From: Planctomycetota bacterium
GTDB taxonomy: Bacteria > Planctomycetota > UBA1135 > GCA-002686595
Assembly (NCBI GenBank): GCA_028823345.1
Contig: JAPKBR010000002.1
Coordinates: forward strand, 83,050 to 147,049
Reading direction: 5' to 3'
Length of the DNA stretch: 64,000 nt
Shown: in pieces, positions 1 to 9,078 of the stretch
Position numbering within the stretch: the first letter of the stretch is position 1
How the letters are laid out: each line of letters begins with the position of its first letter
Made by a program: the position numbers and the translations under genes
Notes under the pieces: model-generated
What the model saw: the letters and a program-made list of their open reading frames with translations, nothing else
What the model was told of the DNA's origin: nothing
Database searches by the model: none

Positions 1-1
1 A

Positions 2-358
2 GGTGCCCGACTGCGTGAATTCCGCGAGAAAGCCAAGAAGTCCCTCATCGCATTTGGCCTAGGGGAACGGCTTACCCATCGCCCCGGCAAATTGTCCGGG
101 GGCGAACAGCAACGGGTCGCCATCGCCAGGGCTCTGCTCATGGACCCGCCGCTTTTGATTGCTGACGAACCCACCGGTAACCTGGATCGGACCACCGGGG
201 ATCGCGTCTTGAACCTGCTATTCGAGGAGCAGCAAAAGCGTGATTTCGCTTTGCTCCTGGTGACCCATGATCAGCGGCTGGCCCAGCGCTGCGAGCGCGT
301 GGTGCACATGGAAGATGGACTGATTCAGGCTGATTCGGTCACGCCCATCCCTCACTAG
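2..358 (+). CDS. ABC transporter ATP-binding protein, 5'-truncated by window edge
   Basis: C-terminal 118 residues of an ABC ATPase; the frame is open to the first base, so the start lies outside the window. Visible are the signature [15 protein letters not shown], the Walker B run [12 protein letters not shown] and the H-loop LLLVTHD. The EPTGNLD form and short tail are typical of the LolD/MacB/FtsE group, which couple ATP hydrolysis to lipoprotein release or efflux at the inner membrane. The Walker A motif is not in the window. The stop overlaps by 4 bases the stop of the convergent PhoU-like gene. Family assignment is sure; the LolD subtype is an inference. Confidence 0.93.
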   Translation, partial: GARLREFREKAKKSLIAFGLGERLTHRPGKLSGGEQQRVAIARALLMDPPLLIADEPTGNLDRTTGDRVLNLLFEEQQKRDFALLLVTHDQRLAQRCERVVHMEDGLIQADSVTPIPH

Positions 359-1017
359 TCTTCGTCGCCGCCGCCGCCAGGATGAAAGTCCAACTTATCC
401 AGCGGCATACACACCGAGCTCACCACATTGCCCGAGTGTCCGGCGACGCGCTTCATGAACCTCAAGCACAAGCAGGCTGCAGCTCGGTTGCGCGAAGAAT
501 CTTCCAACCAGGTGCTGACTTGAGTCTCACATGCCCTTCGCACATCCTGCTCGTCCAGCAAGAATTTGCGGGCTGCCTCCTCGTTCTGGGAATCAAACAC
601 GCTCGCTGCCCTGAGCAATAACTCAGAAGTTTCAGCAGCCCGAAGGCGGATGCTCTCGCGCTCCTCGTCATTGATCCCTGAGCTGTGCACTGCAAGATCC
701 AAGAGATTCTTAGCGTAGTCTCCAATGCGCTCTGCATCCTTGCCGATGCTCATGAGCACGAGGGCCATAGGGAAACCATTGGGCCCATGGACCGTAGCGT
801 GCACAACCAGTTCCCGGCGCAAGGCCATTTCGTTCCGATTGATGCGGCGGTCGGTTTTGAACACATCCTCGCGAACATCAGCGGGGTCGCTACCGGTCAG
901 GATCACGGTCATGGCCGAATCAAAGATGTGGCGCCCATCTGCAAGCATCTCTTGAAAGCGCCGCCGCATGGGGGCAGCACCGTCCGGGTCACGCATATTT
1001 TTTAGCCAGTCACTCAT
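355..1017 (-). CDS. PhoU-domain protein
   Basis: 220-residue, mostly helical protein beginning [17 protein letters not shown], with an acidic/helical pattern of the PhoU fold, including [20 protein letters not shown] (residues about 105-125), the usual PhoU segment around a metal-binding E/D cluster. PhoU proteins regulate phosphate uptake. It lies 33 bases downstream of the Na/Pi symporter on the same strand and is probably co-transcribed; such symporters often carry PhoU domains fused to their C-terminus, so here the two parts are separate genes. The C-terminus is a Gly/Asp-rich tail (HPGGGGDED). Confidence 0.85.
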   Translation of the reverse strand: MSDWLKNMRDPDGAAPMRRRFQEMLADGRHIFDSAMTVILTGSDPADVREDVFKTDRRINRNEMALRRELVVHATVHGPNGFPMALVLMSIGKDAERIGDYAKNLLDLAVHSSGINDEERESIRLRAAETSELLLRAASVFDSQNEEAARKFLLDEQDVRRACETQVSTWLEDSSRNRAAACLCLRFMKRVAGHSGNVVSSVCMPLDKLDFHPGGGGDED

Positions 1018-1050
1018 ACTCAGTTCTTTCGTCGCTAGGTCAGGTTCTAC

Positions 1051-2205
1051 TTAGTGAAACACTAGGTACCCAGCTAAGGGTAACAAAATGAAGACTCCCA
1101 CAACGTAGAACACGACCCAAAGCACATTGCGTTGGGCCCTCACCGCCAAAAGACGGGCTAAGCGCAGGGGAATGCGGCGTACCGCGGGAATTGGATAAAG
1201 GATGCATACTCCAATCAAATTGAACAAGGTATGCACCAGAGCGATGGTTAGCCCCGCTTGATTATCAGCAGCAAGAGACGCCAAAAGCGCGGTAACGGTA
1301 GTTCCGATATTCGCCCCCATCATGATCGGGAAGGCATTGCGCAAAGTCAGGACCCCCGCAGCGCACATGGGCACCAGCAGGGAAGTTGTGATGGACGAAG
1401 ACTGCACCGCAATGGTCATCAAGGTTCCCACCAGAATGCCCAAGAACCCGGATTTGCCCAAAACACGGTTCAGGGCGAGTTCCAATTGCCCGGAGATCAA
1501 TACCCGCATGTTGCGCGTGATGTAGATCAAGCAAACCGCGATCAGTGCCAGAGCAATACCCACTAGGACAATGGACAGGGCTCCACCTTGAAGGCCAAAG
1601 CTCGTGAAAAGTTCCAGGATCGGCTTTTCGCCCGCCTTGACCGCCGCCTTGATAGGGCTCTTGTATTCGGAACCGGAGCTACCCTGGAAAAAACCAGAAA
1701 GGACGGTGGCGGACTTCTCCAGGAAGCCCGTCATCAGTTCCAGAGGAAGCAACGTGAAAACCAGCATCAGGTTGAAGAAGTCGTGCACTGTGGCCGCAGC
1801 GAAGGCGCGCCGGAATGCGCCGCCCTGACGCACATGACCAATGGAGACGATGGTGTTGGTGATCGTGGTGCCAAGGTTCGCCCCCATGATCATGGGCACA
1901 GCGGCCTTGAGCGGCAATGCGGTGCCCCCAGATTGGCCCACGAGGCCAACGATGGTCGCGGTTGTGGTGCTCGAACTCTGAACAAGAACGGTGGCCAGTA
2001 CGCCCACGGCTACTCCGGCGAATGGGTTGGCTACTCCCGAGAAAAGATCCGTTGCCGCATCAGCACCGAGCACTTTGACGGCCGAACCCATCAGGCGAAT
2101 CGACACCAGGAAGAGGTAAACCAATCCCACGACAGCACCCATACGGAGGAACTTCTGGGAGGTGGGGACACCTAGGGGACCCGGATTCAGATCGACATTC
2201 GACAT
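1051..2205 (-). CDS. Na/Pi-cotransporter family protein
   Basis: 384-residue polytopic membrane protein. It carries the two inverted repeats of the Na/Pi cotransporter II family: VLVQSSSTTTATIVGLVGQ near residue 75 and AVQSSSITTSLLVPMCAAG near residue 265, each followed by an ANxGTT motif (MGANLGTTITN and MGANIGTTVTA). The QSSS motifs bind sodium and phosphate in this family. It would import phosphate with sodium across the inner membrane. Length fits the transporter core without a fused PhoU tail, which is encoded just downstream. ATG start at 2205. Confidence 0.93.
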   Translation of the reverse strand: MSNVDLNPGPLGVPTSQKFLRMGAVVGLVYLFLVSIRLMGSAVKVLGADAATDLFSGVANPFAGVAVGVLATVLVQSSSTTTATIVGLVGQSGGTALPLKAAVPMIMGANLGTTITNTIVSIGHVRQGGAFRRAFAAATVHDFFNLMLVFTLLPLELMTGFLEKSATVLSGFFQGSSGSEYKSPIKAAVKAGEKPILELFTSFGLQGGALSIVLVGIALALIAVCLIYITRNMRVLISGQLELALNRVLGKSGFLGILVGTLMTIAVQSSSITTSLLVPMCAAGVLTLRNAFPIMMGANIGTTVTALLASLAADNQAGLTIALVHTLFNLIGVCILYPIPAVRRIPLRLARLLAVRAQRNVLWVVFYVVGVFILLPLAGYLVFH

Positions 2206-2241
2206 GCTCTTGGCGGACTATTGAAGAACAACCGCCCTATG

Positions 2242-3174
2242 TCAATGATCGTCAGGAGAATCGCTTTCTTCGGACAGGGACGCCTTCCAACCTAGGCGGT
2301 CCCGAAGCCTCCGCCAGGGATCCAAGCCCCCTGGGGCCAGGAGCGGATAGGTCAAGGGATGGCGCTCGATGCTGGCAGATTCCCCCACGGCTAGGTCCTG
2401 GGCAGGCTGTCCGTCCACCGACACGGCCACGGGTTCCCGGGCGGTCAGGACCCCAAGGCTCAGGGTGGCGTCTGGACGCATCACCAGAGGCCGATGGGCT
2501 AGGGCATGGGCACTGATGGGCGTCACGACCACAGCCTGCATGGAGGGGGCCAAAATCGGTCCCCCAGCCCCCAGAGAGTAGGCCGTCGACCCAGAAGGGG
2601 TCGCGAAAATGAGGCCGTCTGCATGGTAGTCCGAGACCCGTACCCCATCGGCTTCCAGGCGTAGGGCCACCATGGACCCGGCGGATTGGCGTGAAAAAAC
2701 CACATCATTCAGGGCCAAAGCTTGGCGGCCATCGGGCATGGTCAGGGAAATGCGCATGCGCGGCTCTAAGGTCGCCCGGCCCTCCAGCACATCCAAAATG
2801 CTCGCTTCCCACTGATGGGCTTGAACGGGCGCGAGGTACCCCACCCTGCCAAAATTGATCCCCAAGATTGGCACGGGCATCTGGGCAAAAGCGCGGGCTG
2901 CGGAAAGAACCGTCCCATCCCCGCCGAGCACAACACAAAGATCAGGGGGCGGCCCCGCAGCCTCTACAGATCCGGTTTCGAGGGCCATGCAATAGGTTCG
3001 GGCGTCCTCAACCAACTCCACATCCAAGTTTCGGTCCCGTAGAAATCCCTCGATCTCCTGGGCCTGCCGAAGGGCTGAGGTACGGGTCACGTCACTCAGA
3101 ATGAGCACCCGTTGAACAGGAGAACTAAATGGTCCGGGTCGAGGCCCCGATCGATGATCGGGCTCAATGGTCAT
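2242..3174 (-). CDS. nadK: NAD kinase
   Basis: 310 residues. Phosphorylates NAD to NADP with ATP or polyphosphate in the cytoplasm. The family motifs are present: LGGDGTVLSAAR (GGDG, near residue 85), NDVVFSR and TPSGSTAYSLGAGGPILAP. A short tail ends in SEESDSPDDH. The ATG overlaps the dxs stop by 4 bases (ATGA), so the gene is last in an xseB-ispA-dxs-nadK unit and is probably translated by coupling. Having nadK beside dxs makes sense because later MEP-pathway steps use NADPH. Confidence 0.96.
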   Translation of the reverse strand: MTIEPDHRSGPRPGPFSSPVQRVLILSDVTRTSALRQAQEIEGFLRDRNLDVELVEDARTYCMALETGSVEAAGPPPDLCVVLGGDGTVLSAARAFAQMPVPILGINFGRVGYLAPVQAHQWEASILDVLEGRATLEPRMRISLTMPDGRQALALNDVVFSRQSAGSMVALRLEADGVRVSDYHADGLIFATPSGSTAYSLGAGGPILAPSMQAVVVTPISAHALAHRPLVMRPDATLSLGVLTAREPVAVSVDGQPAQDLAVGESASIERHPLTYPLLAPGGLDPWRRLRDRLGWKASLSEESDSPDDH

Positions 3175-5105
3175 TTGACTCGGCTCCCGCCCAAGAGCGC
3201 CCGCACCTGTCGGACCAAGCCGGCTCCATCGAGCCCCACCTGACGCAGCTGTTCTTCGGGGGTCGTGGCATGGTCGAGGTAGCGATCAGGCAATCCCAAG
3301 ATCCGCACCCGGGCAAGCCCGTCGCCCTCGGGCAAACGAGAAGCCACTTCCAACACCGCAGAGCCAAAGCCCCCCATGCGCTGATGTGCTTCGATTGTAA
3401 TCACGTTGCGGAACGCGCGCAGATGGGCCGCCAGCAACTCTTCGTCCAAGGGCTTGACAAAACGGGCGTCGATCACCGCCACCTGAACACCTTCTTGGGC
3501 CATAACTTCTGCCGCCGCGAGAGCCTCACTCACCAGGTGACCCAGAGCCCAGATAGCTACACCACCGGGCTCGCCCTCCCGCAGAACCTCGGCCTTACCC
3601 GGTTCCATGGGACGTCGCTCAGCTTCAGGCAATGTCTCTTGCGCCGGACAGTTGGCCCGGGGAAAACGCATGGCCCCGGGGGCATCCCTCGCCACCAAAC
3701 TCTCCAGCATGCGCCGGGTATCGGTGGCATCTCGGGGCGAACCAATCACCATGTTCGGCAGGGTCCGCAAGTAGGCCAAATCGAACACACCGTTGTGGGT
3801 TGCGCCATCTTGGCCCACGGGGCCCGCCCGGTCGAGGGCGAGGACCACCGGCAGGTTCTGCAGGGCAACTTCCTGGAAGACCTGGTCGTAGCCCCGCTGC
3901 AGAAAGGTTGAGTAGATCGCCGCAACCGGGCGCAAACCGGCTTTTGCCAATCCCGCGCAGAATCCAATCGCGTGCTGTTCGGTGATACCCGTGTCATGAA
4001 AGCGCGAGGGATAGCGCTCGGAAAATTCGGTCAAACCCGTGCCGCCAACCATCGCGGCGGTGACTGCGTGCACGCGCAAATCGCGCTCTGCAAGACCGTT
4101 CAATGCATCCCCGAAGGCCTTGGTGAAAGGCACCCCCTGGGGCGCACTTGGGACCACTTCGGCCTTGGGGCTCTCCACCTTTCGGGGCTTGACCGCATGC
4201 ACACGCTCGGGGTGCAGGGGACCATCAGGGTGTCCCTTACCCTTCTCCGTGAGCACGTGCAAGACGACCACGCCCTCCAAATTGCGAACCCGCTGCAGAG
4301 TCTCCACGAGACCATCCACATCGTGCCCGTCCACCGGGCCCACATAGCGCACGCCTAACTCTTCGAACACGTGCCCCGGCACCACCATGTGGCGCACAAC
4401 CTCTCCAAGGTCGTCCAGGGTCTTGTCCAGTTTCGGTCCAATCACCGGCATGGCGTGGATCAACTTTTTGGTTTCATGCCCCGCCCGCTGTACAAAGCGC
4501 ATGGAACGAATGCGGGTGAGATAGCGTGAGAGCGCGCCCACAGATTGACTGATCGACCACTCGTTGTCGTTCAGAATCACCAACATACGCGCCCCGAGAG
4601 CGCCCGCATGATTAAGGGCTTCAAAAGCCACTCCGGCACCTAGGGCGGCATCGCCGATCATGCTAACCACATGGGGCGGGACCTTTTCCCGTCCAGCCGC
4701 GACCGCCATGCCAAGGCCCAAGCTGATCGAGGTCCCCGCGTGCCCCGTGTGAAACAAGTCATACTCGCTCTCGTGGGGATTCGTGAAGCCACACATACCA
4801 CCCGTGCGGCGCAGGTTTTTGAAACCCTCCCGACGACCGGTAAGCAACTTGTGGGGATAGCTTTGATGGCTCACATCAAAAATGATCCTGTCACGCTTGA
4901 AGTTGTAGACATGGTGCAGGGCCACGGTCAGCTCCACCACACCCAAGTTCGAGCCCAAGTGTCCCCCGGTTTTTTGCACGCTTTCCAAGAGGAACGCGCG
5001 CACTTCGGCGGAAAGGGTACCCAGTTGTTCTGCACCCAAGGCGCGCACGTCTTCGGGCCCGGAAATCTGGTCCAGAAGGGGATAAGAGGTAGAAGTGTCA
5101 GTCAT
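3171..5105 (-). CDS. dxs: 1-deoxy-D-xylulose-5-phosphate synthase
   Basis: 644 residues from the ATG at 5105 (MTDTSTSYPLLDQI); an upstream in-frame start at 5186 would add 27 residues unlike the family. Condenses pyruvate and glyceraldehyde 3-phosphate with thiamine diphosphate, the first MEP-pathway step. Seen: GGHLGSNLGVVELTVALHHV near residue 50, the ThDP-binding GDAALGAGVAFEALNHAG, ISQSVGALSRYL, the transketolase-type DRAGPVGQDGATHNGVFD and a complete C-terminal domain. Length is normal (about 620-640). It sits between ispA and nadK and overlaps nadK by 4 bases. Confidence 0.97.
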   Translation of the reverse strand: MTDTSTSYPLLDQISGPEDVRALGAEQLGTLSAEVRAFLLESVQKTGGHLGSNLGVVELTVALHHVYNFKRDRIIFDVSHQSYPHKLLTGRREGFKNLRRTGGMCGFTNPHESEYDLFHTGHAGTSISLGLGMAVAAGREKVPPHVVSMIGDAALGAGVAFEALNHAGALGARMLVILNDNEWSISQSVGALSRYLTRIRSMRFVQRAGHETKKLIHAMPVIGPKLDKTLDDLGEVVRHMVVPGHVFEELGVRYVGPVDGHDVDGLVETLQRVRNLEGVVVLHVLTEKGKGHPDGPLHPERVHAVKPRKVESPKAEVVPSAPQGVPFTKAFGDALNGLAERDLRVHAVTAAMVGGTGLTEFSERYPSRFHDTGITEQHAIGFCAGLAKAGLRPVAAIYSTFLQRGYDQVFQEVALQNLPVVLALDRAGPVGQDGATHNGVFDLAYLRTLPNMVIGSPRDATDTRRMLESLVARDAPGAMRFPRANCPAQETLPEAERRPMEPGKAEVLREGEPGGVAIWALGHLVSEALAAAEVMAQEGVQVAVIDARFVKPLDEELLAAHLRAFRNVITIEAHQRMGGFGSAVLEVASRLPEGDGLARVRILGLPDRYLDHATTPEEQLRQVGLDGAGLVRQVRALLGGSRVK

Positions 5106-5195
5106 CGCAGTACCGGCTATGCCAAGTAGTAGGCAGTCTAGCGGGACGGTAGGTAAGCTGCAAACCTGACCCTCCCAGAGGCTCATCTTCCTGTC

Positions 5196-6071
5196 TCATC
5201 CCGAGCGTCGGGCGATCCACCCGGGAAGAGCTCCCAGGATGCCCTTTTCGCCCTCAAGCTGGGCAACCAATTCCGCGACCCGAGCCCGGGCCCCAGCGAC
5301 ACCCAAGAGAGCCACGATGGTTGCCTTGCCAGCGGCCTGATCCTTGCCCGGAGTCTTGCCCAAGTCCGACTGGGAGGCGGTCACATCCAACAGATCGTCC
5401 GAGTATTGAAAGAGCAACCCAAGCCCCAAGCCATAGGCCCGACAGCGCGCTTGCTGATCGGGGTCCGCACCCGCCGCAATCGCTCCGAGTTCTGCGGCTG
5501 CTCCCAAGAGGGCTCCTGTCTTGGCCTGGTGGATCGCGGACACCGCCGCCTCATCCACGTCCTTGCCCTCGGCAGCCAAGTCCAAGGCTTGTCCTCCGAC
5601 CATGCCGACCATACCCGCCGCCCGAGCCAAGACCGAGACCATGCTCGCGGCGCAGGGCCTGTCTTGAGAACCCAACACCTCAAAAGCCAAAGCCTGAAGC
5701 CCATCCCCCGCCAAGACCCCCAAGGCCTCCCCGTGAACCACATGAGTGGTGGGTTTACCCCGGCGCAAATCGTCGTCGTCCATGCAGGGCAAATCGTCGT
5801 GCACCAGACTGTAAGTGTGGATCAACTCGATGGCGGCGGAGGGCGCCCAGGTCCGTTCCGCCAAGTCCTCCGCATCACCAAGGAAGGACGCAGCAAACCA
5901 ATGGACCAAGGCGGGCCGCAAGCGTTTGCCCCCCGCATCGATGGGATAGCGCGCGGCCGCCAACATTTGGGGCGGAGCCTCCTTGACCAGATTCAAGGCC
6001 CGCTCCAGAGCGCGGTCCATGGTGGGACGCAACTCAGCAAGGGCGCGGCCAGGGTCGATCAATTCAGGCAT
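5196..6071 (-). CDS. ispA: Polyprenyl synthetase (farnesyl/geranyl diphosphate synthase, IspA type)
   Basis: 291 residues from the ATG at 6071 (MPELIDPGRALAEL), which overlaps the xseB stop by 8 bases. Elongates allylic diphosphates with isopentenyl diphosphate. Motifs: GGKRLRPALV near residue 45, first aspartate-rich motif LVHDDLPCMDDDDLRRGKPT, and second YSDDLLDVT with a following K. The operon with dxs and xseB is the classic short-chain synthase context. Product chain length (C15 or C20) cannot be decided from the sequence. Confidence 0.94.
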   Translation of the reverse strand: MPELIDPGRALAELRPTMDRALERALNLVKEAPPQMLAAARYPIDAGGKRLRPALVHWFAASFLGDAEDLAERTWAPSAAIELIHTYSLVHDDLPCMDDDDLRRGKPTTHVVHGEALGVLAGDGLQALAFEVLGSQDRPCAASMVSVLARAAGMVGMVGGQALDLAAEGKDVDEAAVSAIHQAKTGALLGAAAELGAIAAGADPDQQARCRAYGLGLGLLFQYSDDLLDVTASQSDLGKTPGKDQAAGKATIVALLGVAGARARVAELVAQLEGEKGILGALPGWIARRSG

Positions 6072-6312
6072 CCTTATTCGCAGAGTCAGCGCCGAGTTCT
6101 TCAACCTTCTGGCGATAGCCTTCCAGTTGGTTGCGAGCGCTGCGTAGGAGTTTGACACCCTCGCCATAGCGCGAAAGGCTGTCCTCGAGGGTCAATTCGC
6201 CCCCCTCCAGCTCGGCCACGAGTTCTTCCAAACGGGCAAGGCGTTCATCGAAAGCCGGCTCATCGGGGGATTCCCCCTTCGTGGAGGACTTTTTCTTGGG
6301 GGTGGCTGCCAT
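6064..6312 (-). CDS. xseB: Exodeoxyribonuclease VII small subunit
   Basis: 82 residues from the ATG at 6312 (MAATPKKKSSTKGE). Small subunit of exonuclease VII, which degrades single-stranded DNA with XseA. The family core is clear: FDERLARLEELVAELEGGEL followed by TLEDSLSRYGEGVKLLRSAR and a short helical end. First gene of the xseB-ispA-dxs-nadK unit; XseA is not in the window. A longer in-frame start at 6438 would run back across the divergent methyltransferase start and has no family support. Confidence 0.93.
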   Translation of the reverse strand: MAATPKKKSSTKGESPDEPAFDERLARLEELVAELEGGELTLEDSLSRYGEGVKLLRSARNQLEGYRQKVEELGADSANKDA

Positions 6313-6403
6313 GCAAGACACTATACCCACTAGAGATCCCAATCCAAGCACTCTACCCAAGAGGCATGTGCCTGGAGCCCGTCGCGCGCCCCACCTCGCC
6401 CAC

Positions 6404-7384
6404 ATGTCCGCCTCACCATTCCCAGTCCGCACCACCACCTGGGCTTGCTCAATCTGTGGTGCCGACGCCCCGCGGGCCTACCGCATGGGGATGTACACCA
6501 TCGGCGACACCCGCTTCAACCTGGTGCGCTGCCGTGATTGCAGCCTGGTCTATGTGAACCCACGCCCTAATGAGGCGACCCTCGGGGCCATGTACCGCGA
6601 CGAATCCGACTACGCCAATGGATACAACCTAGGTGTCGAGGACCAGAATTACTTTGAGCGCAAGGACGAGTTGATCGCCTTGGCGGGAGTCGCCTGGGAG
6701 CGCATCGAACAGGAAACCGAGAGCCAAGGGCGTGCATTGGAATTGGGCAGCGCCGGGGGATTCTTCTTGGAAGCCGCCCGCTGCCGAGGTTGGGATGTGG
6801 CGGGCGTCGAGCTCTCGCCCCACGCCGTCCGCTACTGCAAGGGCGAATTCGACTTCCCAGTCTTCGAGGGCTGGCTGGAAGACGCACCCTATGAGCCCGA
6901 TTCCTTTGACTTAGCCATCGCGGACAACGTGCTCGAACACACCACTGATCCGCGGGGCACCCTTCGCCAATTACGGCCCCTGATCAAACCCGGTGGACAT
7001 GTTCTGGTAATCGTGCCTACCTACGTGAACTCAGCCTTCTTTCGCCTGGTGAATCTGACCCAGCGTATCCTGCCCCGCAAGCTGCTCGGGCCCAAACTGT
7101 GCAGCATGCTGAAGATCGGCGACTCGGACGGGGGCTATCCCTATCACATCCTGGAGTTCAATCGGGCAAACGTGATTGAACTGGTCAAGAGTGCAGGGTT
7201 CGAAGTGTTGCGCGTCGAAGGATCCTTGCCTAGACCCGCACACCTATTCAAGGCCAAAGACCTATCCCGAGTGAATCGCCTATGGAAGGGCATTTTCGTC
7301 CTACTCGATCATCTGATGGCCCTACGATTGGCCCCCGCAGCGCGTATCCGCCTGCTTGCCAAGCGACCCGTTCACTCGACGTAG
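6404..7384 (+). CDS. Class I SAM-dependent methyltransferase with N-terminal zinc ribbon
   Basis: 326 residues from the ATG at 6404 (MSASPFPVRTTTWACSICGA); earlier in-frame starts would overlap xseB antisense. An N-terminal zinc finger, CSIC about 20 residues before CRDC, is followed by VYVNPRPNEATLGAMY. The SAM-binding site is ALELGSAGGFFLEAA, and DNVLEHTTDPRGTL is motif IV/post-IV of the Methyltransf_11/23 group. Such proteins often modify sugars or lipids in surface polysaccharide or exosortase regions, consistent with the glycosyltransferases downstream, but the substrate is unknown. The 3' end overlaps the convergent lipoprotein gene by 13 bases. Confidence 0.88.
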   Translation: MSASPFPVRTTTWACSICGADAPRAYRMGMYTIGDTRFNLVRCRDCSLVYVNPRPNEATLGAMYRDESDYANGYNLGVEDQNYFERKDELIALAGVAWERIEQETESQGRALELGSAGGFFLEAARCRGWDVAGVELSPHAVRYCKGEFDFPVFEGWLEDAPYEPDSFDLAIADNVLEHTTDPRGTLRQLRPLIKPGGHVLVIVPTYVNSAFFRLVNLTQRILPRKLLGPKLCSMLKIGDSDGGYPYHILEFNRANVIELVKSAGFEVLRVEGSLPRPAHLFKAKDLSRVNRLWKGIFVLLDHLMALRLAPAARIRLLAKRPVHST

Positions 7385-9078
7385 TAACCAGTCGCGCACA
7401 CGCCCCGGTCAAACACTCGCTCGCCCGTGACCGCATCCAGCAGGACCATCTCGGCACTCAAGAGCTCGGTCGCCGCATTCCGATCACTTCGCCGCCGGGG
7501 CACCAAGCTCAAGGGGGGATCGAGGGCTTCCCCCTCCGGATTCGCCATCAGGAGAGCCTTGCCTCGGGGACTGGGCGGCGCATCCGTTTCAGCCTTCTCC
7601 ACCAGCACCAACCCGGGTTCGGGGCTTAAGTGGATGCCGCCCAAGCGGTCCACTTTGACCTGGGTGTAAGCAACACTCTGCCCACGGGGATCCGGGGCAC
7701 GCGGGCGCATCCAAGCGAGATAGTCCCCCAAAGGAACCCGGTGCTCGGAGTTCCACAGGATCCAATCCCCCTCGCGCAAGTCCAAGGACATGTCGATACG
7801 GCCGTGAATCCCGTAGAGCGTCAAGAGGTGCGGGCCACGACTGCTCCATTCCGGCGCCAGGTTCACCTCCAGTTCAACTGCAGGATGGACGGTCAAGTTG
7901 AAAGAACACGAACTCGTCGCCTCCACCTGAACCCCCACAGATGTCTTGCCCTCCAGCATGGCCGTGACGGGAGCCACGACTCGCACGTCCCAAGCACCTT
8001 GGGGCAGGCCTTTGAGGATCAAGGGCCCATCCTGGGGAAAGGGAAAATCCAAGACCAACTGGGCCTTGGCCATGGAGAAGCGCAGAGGGATCGTCACTTC
8101 GACACCAATAGACGGATCAAACTCTCCCCCCGGCCACTTCAGGTCCGCGTCGATGCGGAGTTGCGTCTTTGCACCTGCGATCCCCGGGAAATGCCCCAGC
8201 CAAGCGACCCCCTGGTCCTCCACCTGTAAATCCTCCACGACCTGCAGATCCACGCTACCGTCGGTGGCTCCAGCACAAATGGCCAATACCCCTGCGCCTC
8301 GATTCAATCCCTCAAACAGGGCGCCTCCCCGGGTCAGATCTTTTCGCTGGGATTGGCCGAGATCTGCAAGAACAGCCCAACCCGACGATGGCTGCGGGGC
8401 CCAAAGGATTGCACTGCCAGCGCTTGGGGCGGCCACGACCCAGGGCTTCCCCGCGAACTCATTCCGCGGGGGCAGGACCCCAGAGCTCTGTCCCTGTAAA
8501 TGACCATGGGCCGCATCTAGAGGAGTCCAGACCAGAGACTGACCACAGGACCAGTCCTTCACACCGGGGGGCACGAGCCAAGCACTTGCTCCGGATGGCA
8601 CGGGCAGGTTGGACTGCCACAACAATCCTCCGGACGAATCAGGGGCCAAGGCCTCTTGGGCCGCACGCTGAACATCTTCCTTGTCTAGGTGATCGAACCG
8701 TCCGGGCCAGCGTTCCTGCAAGGCCAGGGCTAAATTTTCCGCCGAAGAGTCCCCGGGGAAATCCTGGGGGTCCGGGGACAAATCCAACAGAAAGCCTTCC
8801 GGGCAGGGATTGCAGATCGCGAACCACTGGGCGCTGCCCGGATCCACCTCATGGGCCGACTGCTCCCCTTGGGGCACAAGGGTCACAGCCGGGTCCGGAC
8901 CCACGCACAAACTGGGCAGGTATCCAGGAGCGCTGCACAGACTCCACTCTCGTCCCGAAGAATCCCGCAAGAAGGGACTGGATTCCCCCCCCTCAATCGT
9001 TTGGCCCGTGGGCCCCACAAGAATTGGACCGGCGGGACGACAGGCCATGATCACAAGCAATGCGAAGGACCACTTCAC
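7372..9078 (-). CDS. Putative secreted lipoprotein of unknown function
   Basis: 568 residues from the GTG at 9078, whose GTGA overlaps the stop of the upstream membrane-protein gene. The start (V/M)KWSFALLVIMACRPAG looks like a lipoprotein signal with IMAC as lipobox, so it is probably anchored in the outer or inner membrane. The rest is Trp/Pro/Gly-rich with many short beta-like stretches and no domain I recognise. Translational coupling to 9075-11219 suggests the two act together, but no role can be given. Confidence 0.75.
   Translation of the reverse strand: MKWSFALLVIMACRPAGPILVGPTGQTIEGGESSPFLRDSSGREWSLCSAPGYLPSLCVGPDPAVTLVPQGEQSAHEVDPGSAQWFAICNPCPEGFLLDLSPDPQDFPGDSSAENLALALQERWPGRFDHLDKEDVQRAAQEALAPDSSGGLLWQSNLPVPSGASAWLVPPGVKDWSCGQSLVWTPLDAAHGHLQGQSSGVLPPRNEFAGKPWVVAAPSAGSAILWAPQPSSGWAVLADLGQSQRKDLTRGGALFEGLNRGAGVLAICAGATDGSVDLQVVEDLQVEDQGVAWLGHFPGIAGAKTQLRIDADLKWPGGEFDPSIGVEVTIPLRFSMAKAQLVLDFPFPQDGPLILKGLPQGAWDVRVVAPVTAMLEGKTSVGVQVEATSSCSFNLTVHPAVELEVNLAPEWSSRGPHLLTLYGIHGRIDMSLDLREGDWILWNSEHRVPLGDYLAWMRPRAPDPRGQSVAYTQVKVDRLGGIHLSPEPGLVLVEKAETDAPPSPRGKALLMANPEGEALDPPLSLVPRRRSDRNAATELLSAEMVLLDAVTGERVFDRGVCATGYYVE

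Noticed and set aside
3129..3911. Open frame on the plus strand across nadK/dxs
   Set aside because: It is antisense to strongly supported genes and has no recognisable motif.
5321..5986. Pro/Arg-rich open frame antisense to ispA
   Set aside because: Composition is that of reverse-read GC-rich DNA, and ispA is certain.
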